DNA from: CAIUKV01 sp041659105
GTDB lineage: Bacteria > Actinomycetota > Acidimicrobiia > IMCC26256 > PALSA-555
Reading direction: 5' to 3'
Length of the DNA: 23,145 nucleotides
Assembly: GCA_041659105.1 (NCBI GenBank)
Contig: JBAZYX010000064.1
Coordinates: 1-23,145 of the forward strand
Shown here: piece by piece, positions 6,065-13,512 of the stretch
Position numbering within the stretch: position 1 is the first letter of the stretch
How the letters are laid out: the number at the start of each line of letters is the position of its first letter
Notes under the pieces: model-generated
Told to the model about the DNA's origin: nothing
The model's input: only the letters and a program-made list of their open reading frames with translations
Database searches by the model: none
Program-made: the position numbers and the translations under genes

Positions 6065-8566
6065 GTGGCGCGCGGGAAGCTTCGCATCTACCTCGGGGCT
6101 GCCCCGGGCGTCGGCAAGACCTTCGCCATGCTCAACGAGGGCCGCCGGCGCCGTGACCGCGGGACCGACGTGGTCGCCGGGTTCGTCGAGTCGCACGGTC
6201 GCTCGAAGACGTTCGAAGCCGTCGGCGACCTCGAGGTGCTCCCGCGGCGGGCGATCGAGCACCGCGGCGCCACCTTCGAGGAGATGGACATCGACGCGTT
6301 GCTGGTGCGCAGGCCCGACGTCGCGCTCGTCGACGAGCTCGCGCACACGAACGTTCCCGGGTCGCGCAACACGAAGCGGTGGCAGGACGTCCAGGAGCTC
6401 CTCGACGCCGGGATCGACGTCGTCTCGACGGTCAACATCCAGCACCTCGAGTCGGTCAACGACGTGGTCGAGACCATCACCGGGGTCCGGCAGCGCGAGA
6501 CCGTGCCCGACGAGGTGGTGCGCCAGGCCGACCAGGTCGAGCTGGTCGACATGACGCCCGAGGCGCTCCGCCGGCGGATGGCGCACGGCAACATCTACCC
6601 GGCCGAGCGGATCGATCCCGCGCTCACGAACTACTTCCGGCCGGGGAACCTCGCCGCGCTCCGTGAGCTCGCACTGCTCTGGGTTGCCGACCGGGTCGAC
6701 GAGGCGCTCGAGGAGTACCGCGAGCGTCACGGCATCACCGAACCATGGGAGACGCGCGAGCGCGTCATGGTGGCGCTCACCGGCGCGCCCGGGACGGAAG
6801 CGCTCATCCGGCGCGCGGCGCGCATGGCCCAGCGGGCTCACGGCGAGCTCCTCGGCGTGCACGTCCGGGGCGACGAGGGCCTGGCAGGGCCGTCGTCCGC
6901 GGATCTCGACGCGCACCGTGCGCTCCTCGAGGATCTGGGCGGCGAGTACCACGAGATCGTGAGCTCGGACGTCGCCAGCGCCCTCACGGACTTCGCGCGG
7001 CTGGAGAACTGCACCCAGCTCGTGATCGGCGCCAGTCATCGGTCCCGCGTCCAGGAGGTGGTGCGGGGGTCCGTGGTCAACCGGGTGATTCGGCTGTCGG
7101 GGACGATCGACGTCCACGTGATCTCGCATGGGGTGGTGGACGCGCCTTCGGTCCTCACCGTCCGCCGCCTCCACCGGGTCGAGCTCGGACTGTCGCGGCG
7201 CCGGCAGCTTGCCGGATGGCTGGTGGCGGTCGTCGCCCTCGTGGTCGCCACGGCCGTGCTGGCCGCTCTGCGCGGCAGCGTCGGTCTTCCTGGTGTGCTC
7301 CTCCTCTACTTGCTGGTGGTGGTCGTGGTTGCCGTGGTCGGCGGCATCGCACCCGCGGTCGGAGCCGCGATCGCGGCGTTCCTCCTCGCGAACTGGTACT
7401 TCACGCCGCCGGTGCACACCTGGACGATCGATGAGGGTGAGAACCTGCTCGCGCTCGTGGTCTTCGTCGTGGTGGCCGGGATCGTCAGCGCGGTGGTCGC
7501 CGCCGCGGCCCGACGCTCGGCCGATGCCGCGCGCGCCCGGGCCGAAGCCGAGGTGCTGGCCCGGCTCGCGGCGACCGTGACCGCCGATGACCCGCTCCGC
7601 GTGCTCGTCGCCCACCTGCGATCCTCGTTCGCGCTCGACTCCGTCGCGATCCTGCGCAACACCGACGGGCAGTGGACGGTCGAGGCATCGGCGGGTCCGG
7701 AGGCCCCGGTGCGCCCGGAGCAGGCCGACGTCGTCGATCACCTCGGGCCCGATGTCGTGCTCGCGTTGCGGGGCCGACAGCTCACCGCCGACGATCGTCG
7801 CGTGCTCGTGGCGTTCGGCGCGCAGCTCGCCGCAGCCCTGGAGCGCTCCCGTCTGTCGACGGCGGCCGCGTCGGCGAGCGCGCTGGCCCAGGCCAACGAG
7901 CTGCGCACCGCGCTGCTCCAGGCCGTGTCGCACGACCTGCGCACGCCGCTCGCCGCGATCAAGGCGTCGGTCTCGAGCCTGCGCCAGGACGACGTCACCT
8001 GGGACGACGACGAGACCGCCGAGTTCCTCGAGGCGATCGAGGAGCAGACCGATCGCCTCACCGGTCTCGTGGGGAACCTGCTCGACATGAGCCGACTCCA
8101 GGCCGGCGTGATCGAGCCCCAGTGCCGCGCGGTCGGGTTCGACGAGGTGGTGCCGGCCGCAGTCGCGAGCCTGGGGGAGGGTGCGGCGAAGGTGGACGCC
8201 GAGCTTCCCGAGACGCTCCCGCAGGTCTGGGCCGACCCGGTCCTGCTCGAACGGGTCATCGCGAACCTCCTCGCGAACGCGATCGCGGTGTGTCCGGAGT
8301 CGCGAACCGTTCACGTGGCGGCGAGCGCGGTCAACGGCGACGTGGCGTTGCACGTCGTGGACCAGGGGCCGGGAATCCCGGCGTCCGAGCGCGACCAGGT
8401 CTTCGAGCCGTTCCAGCGCTTCGGGGACCAGCGCACCGCGACGGGGGTCGGGCTCGGCCTCGCGGTCGCGCGCGGCTTCGTCGACGCGATGCACGGCGAG
8501 CTGCGGCTCGAGGACACCCCGGGCGGTGGGCTCACCGCCATCGTCGTCCTGCCGGTGGCGCGGTGA
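6065..8566 (+). CDS. kdpD: Osmosensitive K+ channel sensor histidine kinase KdpD
   Basis: An 833-aa membrane sensor kinase that phosphorylates KdpE when K+ is limiting. Domains in order: KdpD N-terminal domain with Walker A GAAPGVGKT (11-19) and VDELAHTN (89-96); a Usp-like domain from about 230; DUF4118 membrane domain (about 384-485) with NWYFTPP (443-449); a GAF-like region (about 500-600); HisKA with SHDLRTP, phospho-acceptor His623; and HATPase_c with the N-box Asn734/Asn738, DQGPGIP and GVGLGLAVARG. GTG 6065 is chosen because it directly precedes the conserved KLRIYLGAAPG start and has a -10-like hexamer 6 nt upstream. Length and order are typical of a full KdpD. Its stop overlaps the kdpE start (GTGA). 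Confidence 0.97.
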   Translation: MARGKLRIYLGAAPGVGKTFAMLNEGRRRRDRGTDVVAGFVESHGRSKTFEAVGDLEVLPRRAIEHRGATFEEMDIDALLVRRPDVALVDELAHTNVPGSRNTKRWQDVQELLDAGIDVVSTVNIQHLESVNDVVETITGVRQRETVPDEVVRQADQVELVDMTPEALRRRMAHGNIYPAERIDPALTNYFRPGNLAALRELALLWVADRVDEALEEYRERHGITEPWETRERVMVALTGAPGTEALIRRAARMAQRAHGELLGVHVRGDEGLAGPSSADLDAHRALLEDLGGEYHEIVSSDVASALTDFARLENCTQLVIGASHRSRVQEVVRGSVVNRVIRLSGTIDVHVISHGVVDAPSVLTVRRLHRVELGLSRRRQLAGWLVAVVALVVATAVLAALRGSVGLPGVLLLYLLVVVVVAVVGGIAPAVGAAIAAFLLANWYFTPPVHTWTIDEGENLLALVVFVVVAGIVSAVVAAAARRSADAARARAEAEVLARLAATVTADDPLRVLVAHLRSSFALDSVAILRNTDGQWTVEASAGPEAPVRPEQADVVDHLGPDVVLALRGRQLTADDRRVLVAFGAQLAAALERSRLSTAAASASALAQANELRTALLQAVSHDLRTPLAAIKASVSSLRQDDVTWDDDETAEFLEAIEEQTDRLTGLVGNLLDMSRLQAGVIEPQCRAVGFDEVVPAAVASLGEGAAKVDAELPETLPQVWADPVLLERVIANLLANAIAVCPESRTVHVAASAVNGDVALHVVDQGPGIPASERDQVFEPFQRFGDQRTATGVGLGLAVARGFVDAMHGELRLEDTPGGGLTAIVVLPVAR

Positions 8567-9279
8567 CGACCGCGCCCGTGTCGGCTCGCGTCCTCGTGGT
8601 GGACGACGAGCCCCAGATCCTGCGCGCGCTGGGCGCCAACCTCAAGGCGCGCGGATACGCCGTCGACCTCGCGGCGACGGGTGAGGACGCGTTGGTGCGT
8701 GCCGCCGATCACCCGCCCGACCTCGTGGTGCTCGACCTCGGGCTTCCCGGCATCAGCGGGATCGAGGTGATCGACGGGCTGCGCGGCTGGTCGACCGTCC
8801 CCATCCTCGTGCTGTCGGCGCGCGACGGCGAGCGCGACAAGATCGACGCGCTCGACGCGGGTGCCGACGACTACGTGACGAAGCCGTTCGGCATGGGGGA
8901 GCTCCTCGCGCGCATCCGGGCCGCGCTGCGGCGCGACCTCACCGCGGCCGAGGCTCCGATCGTCGCGACGCCCGACTTCTCGGTCGACCTCGCGGCGAAG
9001 CGGGTTGCCCGCGCCGGCTCCGAGGTCCGGCTCACGCCCATCGAGTGGGGGATCGTCGAGGTGCTGGTGCGCAACGCCGGCAAGCTCGTGGCGTCGCGCC
9101 AGCTCCTCCAGCAGGTGTGGGGTCCGGAGTACGGCACCGAGACGAACTACCTGCGGGTGCATCTCGCCCACATCCGCCGCAAGCTCGAGCCGGACCCGGC
9201 GCGGCCGCGGTACTTCGTCACGGAACCGGGCATGGGCTATCGCTTCGAGGGTGCTGGGGAGGGACCCGGAGCTCAATGA
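8563..9279 (+). CDS. kdpE: KDP operon response regulator KdpE
   Basis: A 238-aa OmpR/PhoB-family response regulator, the cognate partner of KdpD and expected activator of the kdpFABC promoter. Receiver domain (about residues 8-120): acidic pocket VVDDE (12-16), phospho-acceptor Asp58 in VLDLGLPG, and Lys107 in YVTKPF. The C-terminal winged-helix DNA-binding domain (about 135-230) has LTPIEWGIVEVL, WGPEYGTETNYLRVHLAHIR and the terminal GMGYRF. GTG 8563 overlaps the kdpD stop by 4 bp, arguing for coupled translation. GTG 8578 is an alternative, five residues shorter. A longer open frame upstream runs through kdpD out of phase and is not coding. The ilv promoter begins two bases after the stop. 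Confidence 0.96.
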   Translation: MTTAPVSARVLVVDDEPQILRALGANLKARGYAVDLAATGEDALVRAADHPPDLVVLDLGLPGISGIEVIDGLRGWSTVPILVLSARDGERDKIDALDAGADDYVTKPFGMGELLARIRAALRRDLTAAEAPIVATPDFSVDLAAKRVARAGSEVRLTPIEWGIVEVLVRNAGKLVASRQLLQQVWGPEYGTETNYLRVHLAHIRRKLEPDPARPRYFVTEPGMGYRFEGAGEGPGAQ

Positions 9280-9280
9280 C

Positions 9281-9310
9281 TTGCGCAACGGGGTCCCCGG
9301 CGGCCACAAT
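9281..9310 (+). promoter_or_regulatory. Candidate promoter of the ilvBNC operon
   Basis: TTGCGC (9281-9286), an 18-nt spacer and CACAAT (9305-9310), each matching 4 of 6 consensus bases, lie just before the leader-peptide ATG at 9320. The spacer carries a GGGGTCCCC inverted repeat (9290-9298) and the -35 is part of the palindrome TTGCGCAA, so a repressor could also act here. Transcription would start within a few bases of the leader ATG. Confidence 0.5.
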
Positions 9311-9319
9311 GGGAGTTCG

Positions 9320-9355
9320 ATGTTCACCACCTCCCTCCTCGTAATCGTTACCTAG
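9320..9355 (+). CDS. ilv operon leader peptide (MFTTSLLVIVT)
   Basis: An 11-residue open frame with five consecutive branched-chain codons, Leu-Leu-Val-Ile-Val (9335-9349), ending in TAG just where the first downstream hairpin begins. GGGAG (9311-9315) could serve as a ribosome-binding site with a short 4-nt gap, or the transcript may be nearly leaderless. Leader peptides rich in Leu/Val/Ile upstream of ilvB are known from actinobacterial attenuators. The composition, stop position and placement 147 bp before ilvB strongly suggest a sensor of charged branched-chain tRNAs. Confidence 0.7.
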   Translation: MFTTSLLVIVT

Positions 9356-9409
9356 CGCACGGCGCCTCGTCGCGTCCGTGCGCTTCCGCCCCTCGCCCTG
9401 GCGAGGGGC
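9355..9409 (+). promoter_or_regulatory. Transcription attenuator of the ilv operon (two tandem hairpins)
   Basis: Hairpin 1 pairs GCGCACGG (9355-9362) with CCGTGCGC (9376-9383), a perfect 8-bp stem starting at the leader stop codon. Hairpin 2 pairs GCCCCTCGC (9388-9396) with GCGAGGGGC (9401-9409), a perfect 9-bp GC-rich stem with a 4-nt loop, followed by TT only. It looks like a U-poor actinobacterial terminator. The expected model is that stalling at Leu/Val/Ile codons prevents hairpin 1 and changes the fate of hairpin 2. The alternative antiterminator pairing is not obvious. One candidate is CGCCTCG (9363-9369) with CGAGGCG (9433-9439). Confidence 0.6.
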
Positions 9410-9501
9410 TTCGTACGTCACGGGGCGGTCTTCGAGGCGTGCGGAGCCGAATCCAGGGGTCCCGTCCAACCCCGTTGCACCCAACCCGAAGTGAGCGACC
9501 C

Positions 9502-11229
9502 ATGAAGCTGACCGGCGCCCAGGCCCTCATCAAGAGCCTCGAGCAGGAGCAGGTCGAGGTGATGTTCGGCCTCCCCGGCGGGGCCATCCTCCCCGTCTAC
9601 GACCCGCTGATCGACTCGTCGATCCGGCACATCCTCGTCCGCCACGAGCAGGGCGCCGGCCACATGGCCGAGGGGTACGCCCACGCCACCGGCCGCCCGG
9701 GCGTGGCCATGGTCACGAGCGGCCCGGCCGCGACCAACGTCGTCACCCCCCTGTGCGACGCCTACATGGACTCGATCCCGCTGGTGATGATCACCGGCCA
9801 GGTGCCCTACGCGGTGATCGGGACCGACGCGTTCCAGGAGTGCGACACCGTCGGCATCACGATGCCGGTGACGAAGCACAACTGGCTCGTCACCGACGCG
9901 CAGGACATCCCCCGCATCGTGCGGGAGGCGTTCCACGTCGCCACCACCGGCCGCCCCGGCCCGGTGCTCGTGGACCTGCCCAAGGACGTGGCCAACCAGG
10001 CGATGGACTGGGAGTGGCCGGAGTCGGTCGACCTCCCCGGCTACAAGCCCACCATGAAGGGCCACGCGAAGCAGATCAAGGACGCCGCGCGCCTGATGAG
10101 CGAGGCGAAGCAGCCGGTGCTCTACGTGGGCGGGGGCATCCTCAAGGCCCGCGCGGCCGAGGCGCTGCGCGAGCTCGTGAACGCGACCGACTTCCCGGTG
10201 GTCACCACGCTGATGGCGCGGGGCGCGTTCCCCGACGACCACCCGCGTTGCCTCGGGATGCCCGGCATGCACGGCAACTACACCGCGATCACCGCGATGC
10301 AGAAGTCCGACCTGCTCATCGCGTTGGGCTCGCGCTTCGACGACCGCGTCACCGGCAAGCTCGACGGCTTCGCTCCCGACGCGAAGATCATCCACGTCGA
10401 CATCGATCCGGCCGAGCTGGGCAAGGTGCGCCGGCCCGACGTGCCGATCGTGGGCGACTGCCGCGTGGTGATCGAGGAGCTGGTGAGGGCCGTGCGGGCC
10501 GAGAAGGCCAAGAAGGCCTGGCCGGCGCTCGACGAGTGGCACACGCAGCTGCGCGCCTGGCAGGACCAGTACCCGCTCATCTACGAGCAGTTGGAAGACG
10601 GCCCGCTGAAGCCGCAGTACGTGATCGACACCCTGCGCGACAACACGCCCGACGACACGATCGTCGCCTCCGGCGTGGGCCAGCACCAGATGTGGACCGC
10701 GCAGCGGTGGAAGTTCAACCACCCGTACACCTGGATCAACTCCGGTGGCCTCGGCACGATGGGCTTCGCCGTGCCGGCGTCCATCGGCGCGAAGGTGGGC
10801 AAGCCCGAGCGCATGGTGTGGGCGGTCGACGGTGACGGCTGCTTCCAGATGACCGCGCAAGAGCTGGTGACCGCGAGCGCGGAGCGGATCCCGGTGAAGG
10901 TCGCGATCCTGAACAACGCCTACCTCGGCATGGTGCGCCAGTGGCAGGAGATGTTCTACGAGGAGCGCTACAGCGAGGTGTACCTCTCGCCCGACCTGCC
11001 CGACTACGTGAAGTGGGCCGAGGCGATGGGCTGCGTGGCGTTCCGGGTCGACACGCCCGAGGACGTCGAGCCGACGATCCAGAAGGCCAACGAGATCGAC
11101 GACCGTCCGGTGGTGATCGACTTCCGCACCGACTTCCGGGAGAAGGTGTACCCGATGATCGCGGCCGGCACGACGAACGACGAGGTCATCCTCGACCCCG
11201 CCCACGACCCGTACGCCGCCGGCCGCTGA
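9502..11229 (+). CDS. ilvB: Acetolactate synthase large (catalytic) subunit
   Basis: A 575-aa ThDP-, FAD- and Mg-dependent acetohydroxyacid synthase catalytic subunit. It condenses two pyruvates, or pyruvate with 2-ketobutyrate, in the first common step of valine/leucine/isoleucine synthesis. Visible: VMFGLPGGAILPVYD at the N-terminus, catalytic Glu49 in HEQGAGHMAEGYA, the TSGPAATN and QVPYAVIGTDAFQE segments, a central FAD-associated domain with GSRFDDRVTGKL, and the ThDP motif GDG (444-446) to NN (471-472) followed by LGMVRQWQE. ATG 9502 is chosen since homology begins immediately; an upstream in-frame start at 9439 would only add leader-region sequence. The Shine-Dalgarno is weak (GAAGTGAG). 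First enzyme gene after the attenuator. Confidence 0.97.
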   Translation: MKLTGAQALIKSLEQEQVEVMFGLPGGAILPVYDPLIDSSIRHILVRHEQGAGHMAEGYAHATGRPGVAMVTSGPAATNVVTPLCDAYMDSIPLVMITGQVPYAVIGTDAFQECDTVGITMPVTKHNWLVTDAQDIPRIVREAFHVATTGRPGPVLVDLPKDVANQAMDWEWPESVDLPGYKPTMKGHAKQIKDAARLMSEAKQPVLYVGGGILKARAAEALRELVNATDFPVVTTLMARGAFPDDHPRCLGMPGMHGNYTAITAMQKSDLLIALGSRFDDRVTGKLDGFAPDAKIIHVDIDPAELGKVRRPDVPIVGDCRVVIEELVRAVRAEKAKKAWPALDEWHTQLRAWQDQYPLIYEQLEDGPLKPQYVIDTLRDNTPDDTIVASGVGQHQMWTAQRWKFNHPYTWINSGGLGTMGFAVPASIGAKVGKPERMVWAVDGDGCFQMTAQELVTASAERIPVKVAILNNAYLGMVRQWQEMFYEERYSEVYLSPDLPDYVKWAEAMGCVAFRVDTPEDVEPTIQKANEIDDRPVVIDFRTDFREKVYPMIAAGTTNDEVILDPAHDPYAAGR

Positions 11230-11257
11230 GCGACGGCTCGGTCACGAAGGAACTCCG

Positions 11258-11791
11258 ATGAACGGAACCCCGCAACACCACATCCTGAGCGTGCTCGTCG
11301 AGAACAAGTTCGGCGTGCTGACGCGTGTGGCCGGCCTGTTCGCGCGGCGCGGCTTCAACATCGTCTCGCTCGCGGTCAGCCCGACCGAGGACGAGCGGTT
11401 CAGCCGCATGACCATCGTGGTCGACGCCGACTCGGCGCCGCTCGAGCAGGTCACCAAGCAGCTCAACAAGCTGATCCCGGTGCTGAAGATCGTCGAGCTC
11501 GCCCCCGCCGATGCCGTGGAGCGCGAGCTGATGCTCGTGACGGTGAAGGCCACGGCCGAGGCCCGGTCGCAGATCACCGAGCTCGCCTCGATCTTCGAGG
11601 CCAAGATCGACGACGTCGGCTACGACGCCCTGACGATCATGGTCGCGGGGGCCCCGAGCAAGCTCGACGCCATGAGCGACCTGCTCGGGCCCTTCGGGAT
11701 CCTCGAGCTCCAGCGCACGGGCCGGATCGCCCTGCCCAAGCTCGCCCGGCGCCCGGCCCGCCTCCGGGCGGTCCGCAACCGAACCGCCTGA
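11258..11791 (+). CDS. ilvN: Acetolactate synthase small (regulatory) subunit
   Basis: The 177-aa regulatory subunit that activates IlvB and confers feedback inhibition, usually by valine. An N-terminal ACT domain (about residues 8-82) carries ENKFGVLTRVAGLFARRGFN, with the effector-site Gly in NKFGVL. A C-terminal ALS-small-subunit domain follows (about 88-160), ending in the typical FGILELQRTGRIAL. An Arg-rich tail of some 15 residues closes the protein. ATG 11258 has a good Shine-Dalgarno, AAGGAA (11247-11252, 5-nt gap). It lies 28 bp after ilvB and is surely co-transcribed. The product also appears in ilvH-named orthologues. Confidence 0.96.
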   Translation: MNGTPQHHILSVLVENKFGVLTRVAGLFARRGFNIVSLAVSPTEDERFSRMTIVVDADSAPLEQVTKQLNKLIPVLKIVELAPADAVERELMLVTVKATAEARSQITELASIFEAKIDDVGYDALTIMVAGAPSKLDAMSDLLGPFGILELQRTGRIALPKLARRPARLRAVRNRTA

Positions 11792-11809
11792 ACTAGCCTC
11801 CCCATGCCA

Positions 11810-11859
11810 GTTTCGGCGTCGATCGACCACCGCTGCGGTGGGTCTTCCGACGCCAAAAC
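11810..11859 (+). promoter_or_regulatory. Long imperfect hairpin between ilvN and ilvC
   Basis: GGCGTCG (11815-11821) pairs perfectly with CGACGCC (11848-11854). Inside it, CCACCG (11827-11832) pairs with CGGTGG (11836-11841) around a 3-nt loop, and GA/TC extends the stem past a bulged G. GTTT (11810-11813) can pair with AAAC (11856-11859). No U-run follows, so it is not a standard terminator. It could be an RNA-processing or mRNA-stability element, or a partial terminator setting ilvBN versus ilvC expression. The pairing is seen directly; the role is unknown. Confidence 0.55.
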
Positions 11860-11890
11860 GTTCTGATCGAATCACAAAGGACGTCTCCTC

Positions 11891-12919
11891 ATGCCCGCGA
11901 CCATCTACTACGACGCCGATGCCGACCTGGCCCACCTCGAGGGCCGTACGGTCGCCGTCCTCGGGTACGGCTCCCAGGGGCACGCCCACGCCCGGAACCT
12001 CCACGAGTCGGGGATCGACGTGATCGTCGGCCTGCGGGAAGGTTCGAGCTCGTGGGCGAAGGCCGAGGAGGCCGGGCTGCGGGTCCTCCCCACCGCCGAG
12101 GCGGTGCGCGAGGCCGACATCATCATGGTGCTGCTGCCCGACACCGAGCAGGCCCGCGTCTACCGCGAGGACATCGAGCCCAACCTCGAGGAGCGCAACT
12201 CGCTCGCCTTCGCGCACGGGTTCAACATCCACTTCGGCCAGGTCAAGCCGCCGAAGGGGGTCGACGTGTGGATGATCGCGCCGAAGGGCCCGGGGCACCT
12301 CGTGCGCCGAACCTTCGAGGAGGGTGGCGGCGTGCCCGCGCTCGTCGCGGTCTCGGCCGACGAGACGGGCAAGGCGAAGGAGACCGCGCTGGCCTACGCG
12401 CGGGCGATCGGCGCCACCCGCGCCGGCGTGCTCGACACCACGTTCGAGGAGGAGACCGAGACCGACCTCTTCGGTGAGCAGGTCGTGCTCTGCGGTGGCC
12501 TCACCGAGCTGATCATGGCCAGCTTCGAGACGCTCGTGAACGCCGGCTACCAGCCCGAGTCCGCGTACTTCGAGACGCTGCACGAGGTGAAGCTCATCGT
12601 CGACCTCATCTACGAGGGCGGCATCTCCAACATGCGCTACTCGATCTCCGACACCGCGGAGTACGGCGACATGACCCGCGGCCCGCGCATCGTCACCCAG
12701 GCCACGCGCGACGAGATGAAGCAGATCCTCGACGAGATCCAGTCGGGCGAGTTCGCGCGTGAGTGGATCCTCGAGAACCAGGCCGGCCGGCCGCGGTTCA
12801 ACGCGCTGCGCCGCCGCGGTGCGTCTCACCACATCGAAGAGGTGGGCGAGCGGCTCCGGGCGATGATGCCCTGGATCGGCGCCGGTCGCGAGCGTCCGCA
12901 GGACGTCTCGGGCGGCTAG
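11891..12919 (+). CDS. ilvC: Ketol-acid reductoisomerase (class I)
   Basis: A 342-aa NADPH- and Mg-dependent enzyme that isomerises and reduces acetolactate or acetohydroxybutyrate to the dihydroxy-acid, the step after IlvBN. The Rossmann motif GYGSQGHA is at residues 25-32. The loop LREGSSSWAKA, with Arg and Ser residues, suits NADPH. The catalytic region shows MIAPKGPGHLVRRTFEEG and DTTFEEETETDLFGEQ, whose acidic residues bind Mg, then FETLHEVKLIVDLIYEGG. The length is that of short class I enzymes. ATG 11891 follows AAAGGA (11876-11881, 9-nt gap). It is separated from ilvN by 99 bp holding a stable hairpin, so its expression may be adjusted independently of ilvBN. Confidence 0.97.
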   Translation: MPATIYYDADADLAHLEGRTVAVLGYGSQGHAHARNLHESGIDVIVGLREGSSSWAKAEEAGLRVLPTAEAVREADIIMVLLPDTEQARVYREDIEPNLEERNSLAFAHGFNIHFGQVKPPKGVDVWMIAPKGPGHLVRRTFEEGGGVPALVAVSADETGKAKETALAYARAIGATRAGVLDTTFEEETETDLFGEQVVLCGGLTELIMASFETLVNAGYQPESAYFETLHEVKLIVDLIYEGGISNMRYSISDTAEYGDMTRGPRIVTQATRDEMKQILDEIQSGEFAREWILENQAGRPRFNALRRRGASHHIEEVGERLRAMMPWIGAGRERPQDVSGG

Positions 12920-12948
12920 TCGCGAGCATCCCGCAGGGAGCCGGCCGC

Positions 12949-13512
12949 GTGAGCGAGTGCTCGGATCGGTTCACGATCGTCGCCGACGGGTTCAGCCGTC
13001 GCGTCGACGCGGTCCGTCCCGCCGACTGGGACAACCCGTCGCCGTGTGACGGGTGGGTCGCGCGCGACGTCGTCCGCCACCTGGTGGAGTGGGTTCCGGC
13101 GTTCTTCGGTGCCACGGTGGGGCTCGAGTTCCCGGCCGGCCCCTCCGTCGACGACGACCCGGCGGGTGCGTGGACCGCGCTGCGCGGGACCATCGACGGG
13201 TTCTTCGCCGATCCGGCGATCGCCGCACGCGAGGTCGAAGGGCCGATGGGTCGGATGCCCGTCGAGCAGGCGCTCGACATGATCGTCACCGGCGACGTGC
13301 TGGTGCACACGTGGGACCTCGCGCGCGCGACCGGGCTCGACGAGACCCTCGATCCCGTCGAGGTCCACCGCATGTACGAAGGGACGGAAGGGCTCGACGA
13401 GGTGTTGCGCAGCTCCGGGCACTACGGACCGCGCGTCATCGTGCCGGGGGACGCCGACGAGCAGACGAAGCTCCTCGCGTTCATGGGCCGCGATCCCTCG
13501 CCCGACCGGTGA
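12949..13512 (+). CDS. TIGR03086-like / maleylpyruvate isomerase (DinB) fold metal-binding protein
   Basis: A 187-aa protein of the DinB/mycothiol-dependent maleylpyruvate isomerase fold. NPSPCDGWVARDVVRHLVEW (29-48) is the typical N-terminal motif with His44, and DVLVHTWDLARATG supplies His120 with Asp116 four residues before it. These are candidate metal ligands, with Asp where the isomerase family usually has Glu. Members are common in mycothiol-producing actinobacteria and mostly uncharacterised, so no substrate is assigned. GTG 12949 follows AGGGAG (12935-12940, 8-nt gap). The longer open frame from 12763 overlaps ilvC and is rejected. It starts 29 bp after ilvC, and its stop overlaps the next gene's start, so it probably belongs to the ilv transcript, though no metabolic link is evident. 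Confidence 0.8.
   Translation: MSECSDRFTIVADGFSRRVDAVRPADWDNPSPCDGWVARDVVRHLVEWVPAFFGATVGLEFPAGPSVDDDPAGAWTALRGTIDGFFADPAIAAREVEGPMGRMPVEQALDMIVTGDVLVHTWDLARATGLDETLDPVEVHRMYEGTEGLDEVLRSSGHYGPRVIVPGDADEQTKLLAFMGRDPSPDR

Noticed and set aside
6044..8494. Minus-strand 816-codon frame opposite kdpD
   Set aside because: Shadow: His/Asp/Arg-rich composition without domains, and kdpD on the other strand is complete.
7672..8562. Upstream extension of kdpE through kdpD
   Set aside because: Out of phase with kdpD, no domain; KdpE homology begins just after GTG 8563.
9418..11205. Minus-strand 595-codon frame opposite ilvB
   Set aside because: Antisense shadow with no family features.
11186..12832. 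Minus-strand 548-codon frame opposite ilvN and ilvC
   Set aside because: Spans two clear genes on the other strand; no motifs.
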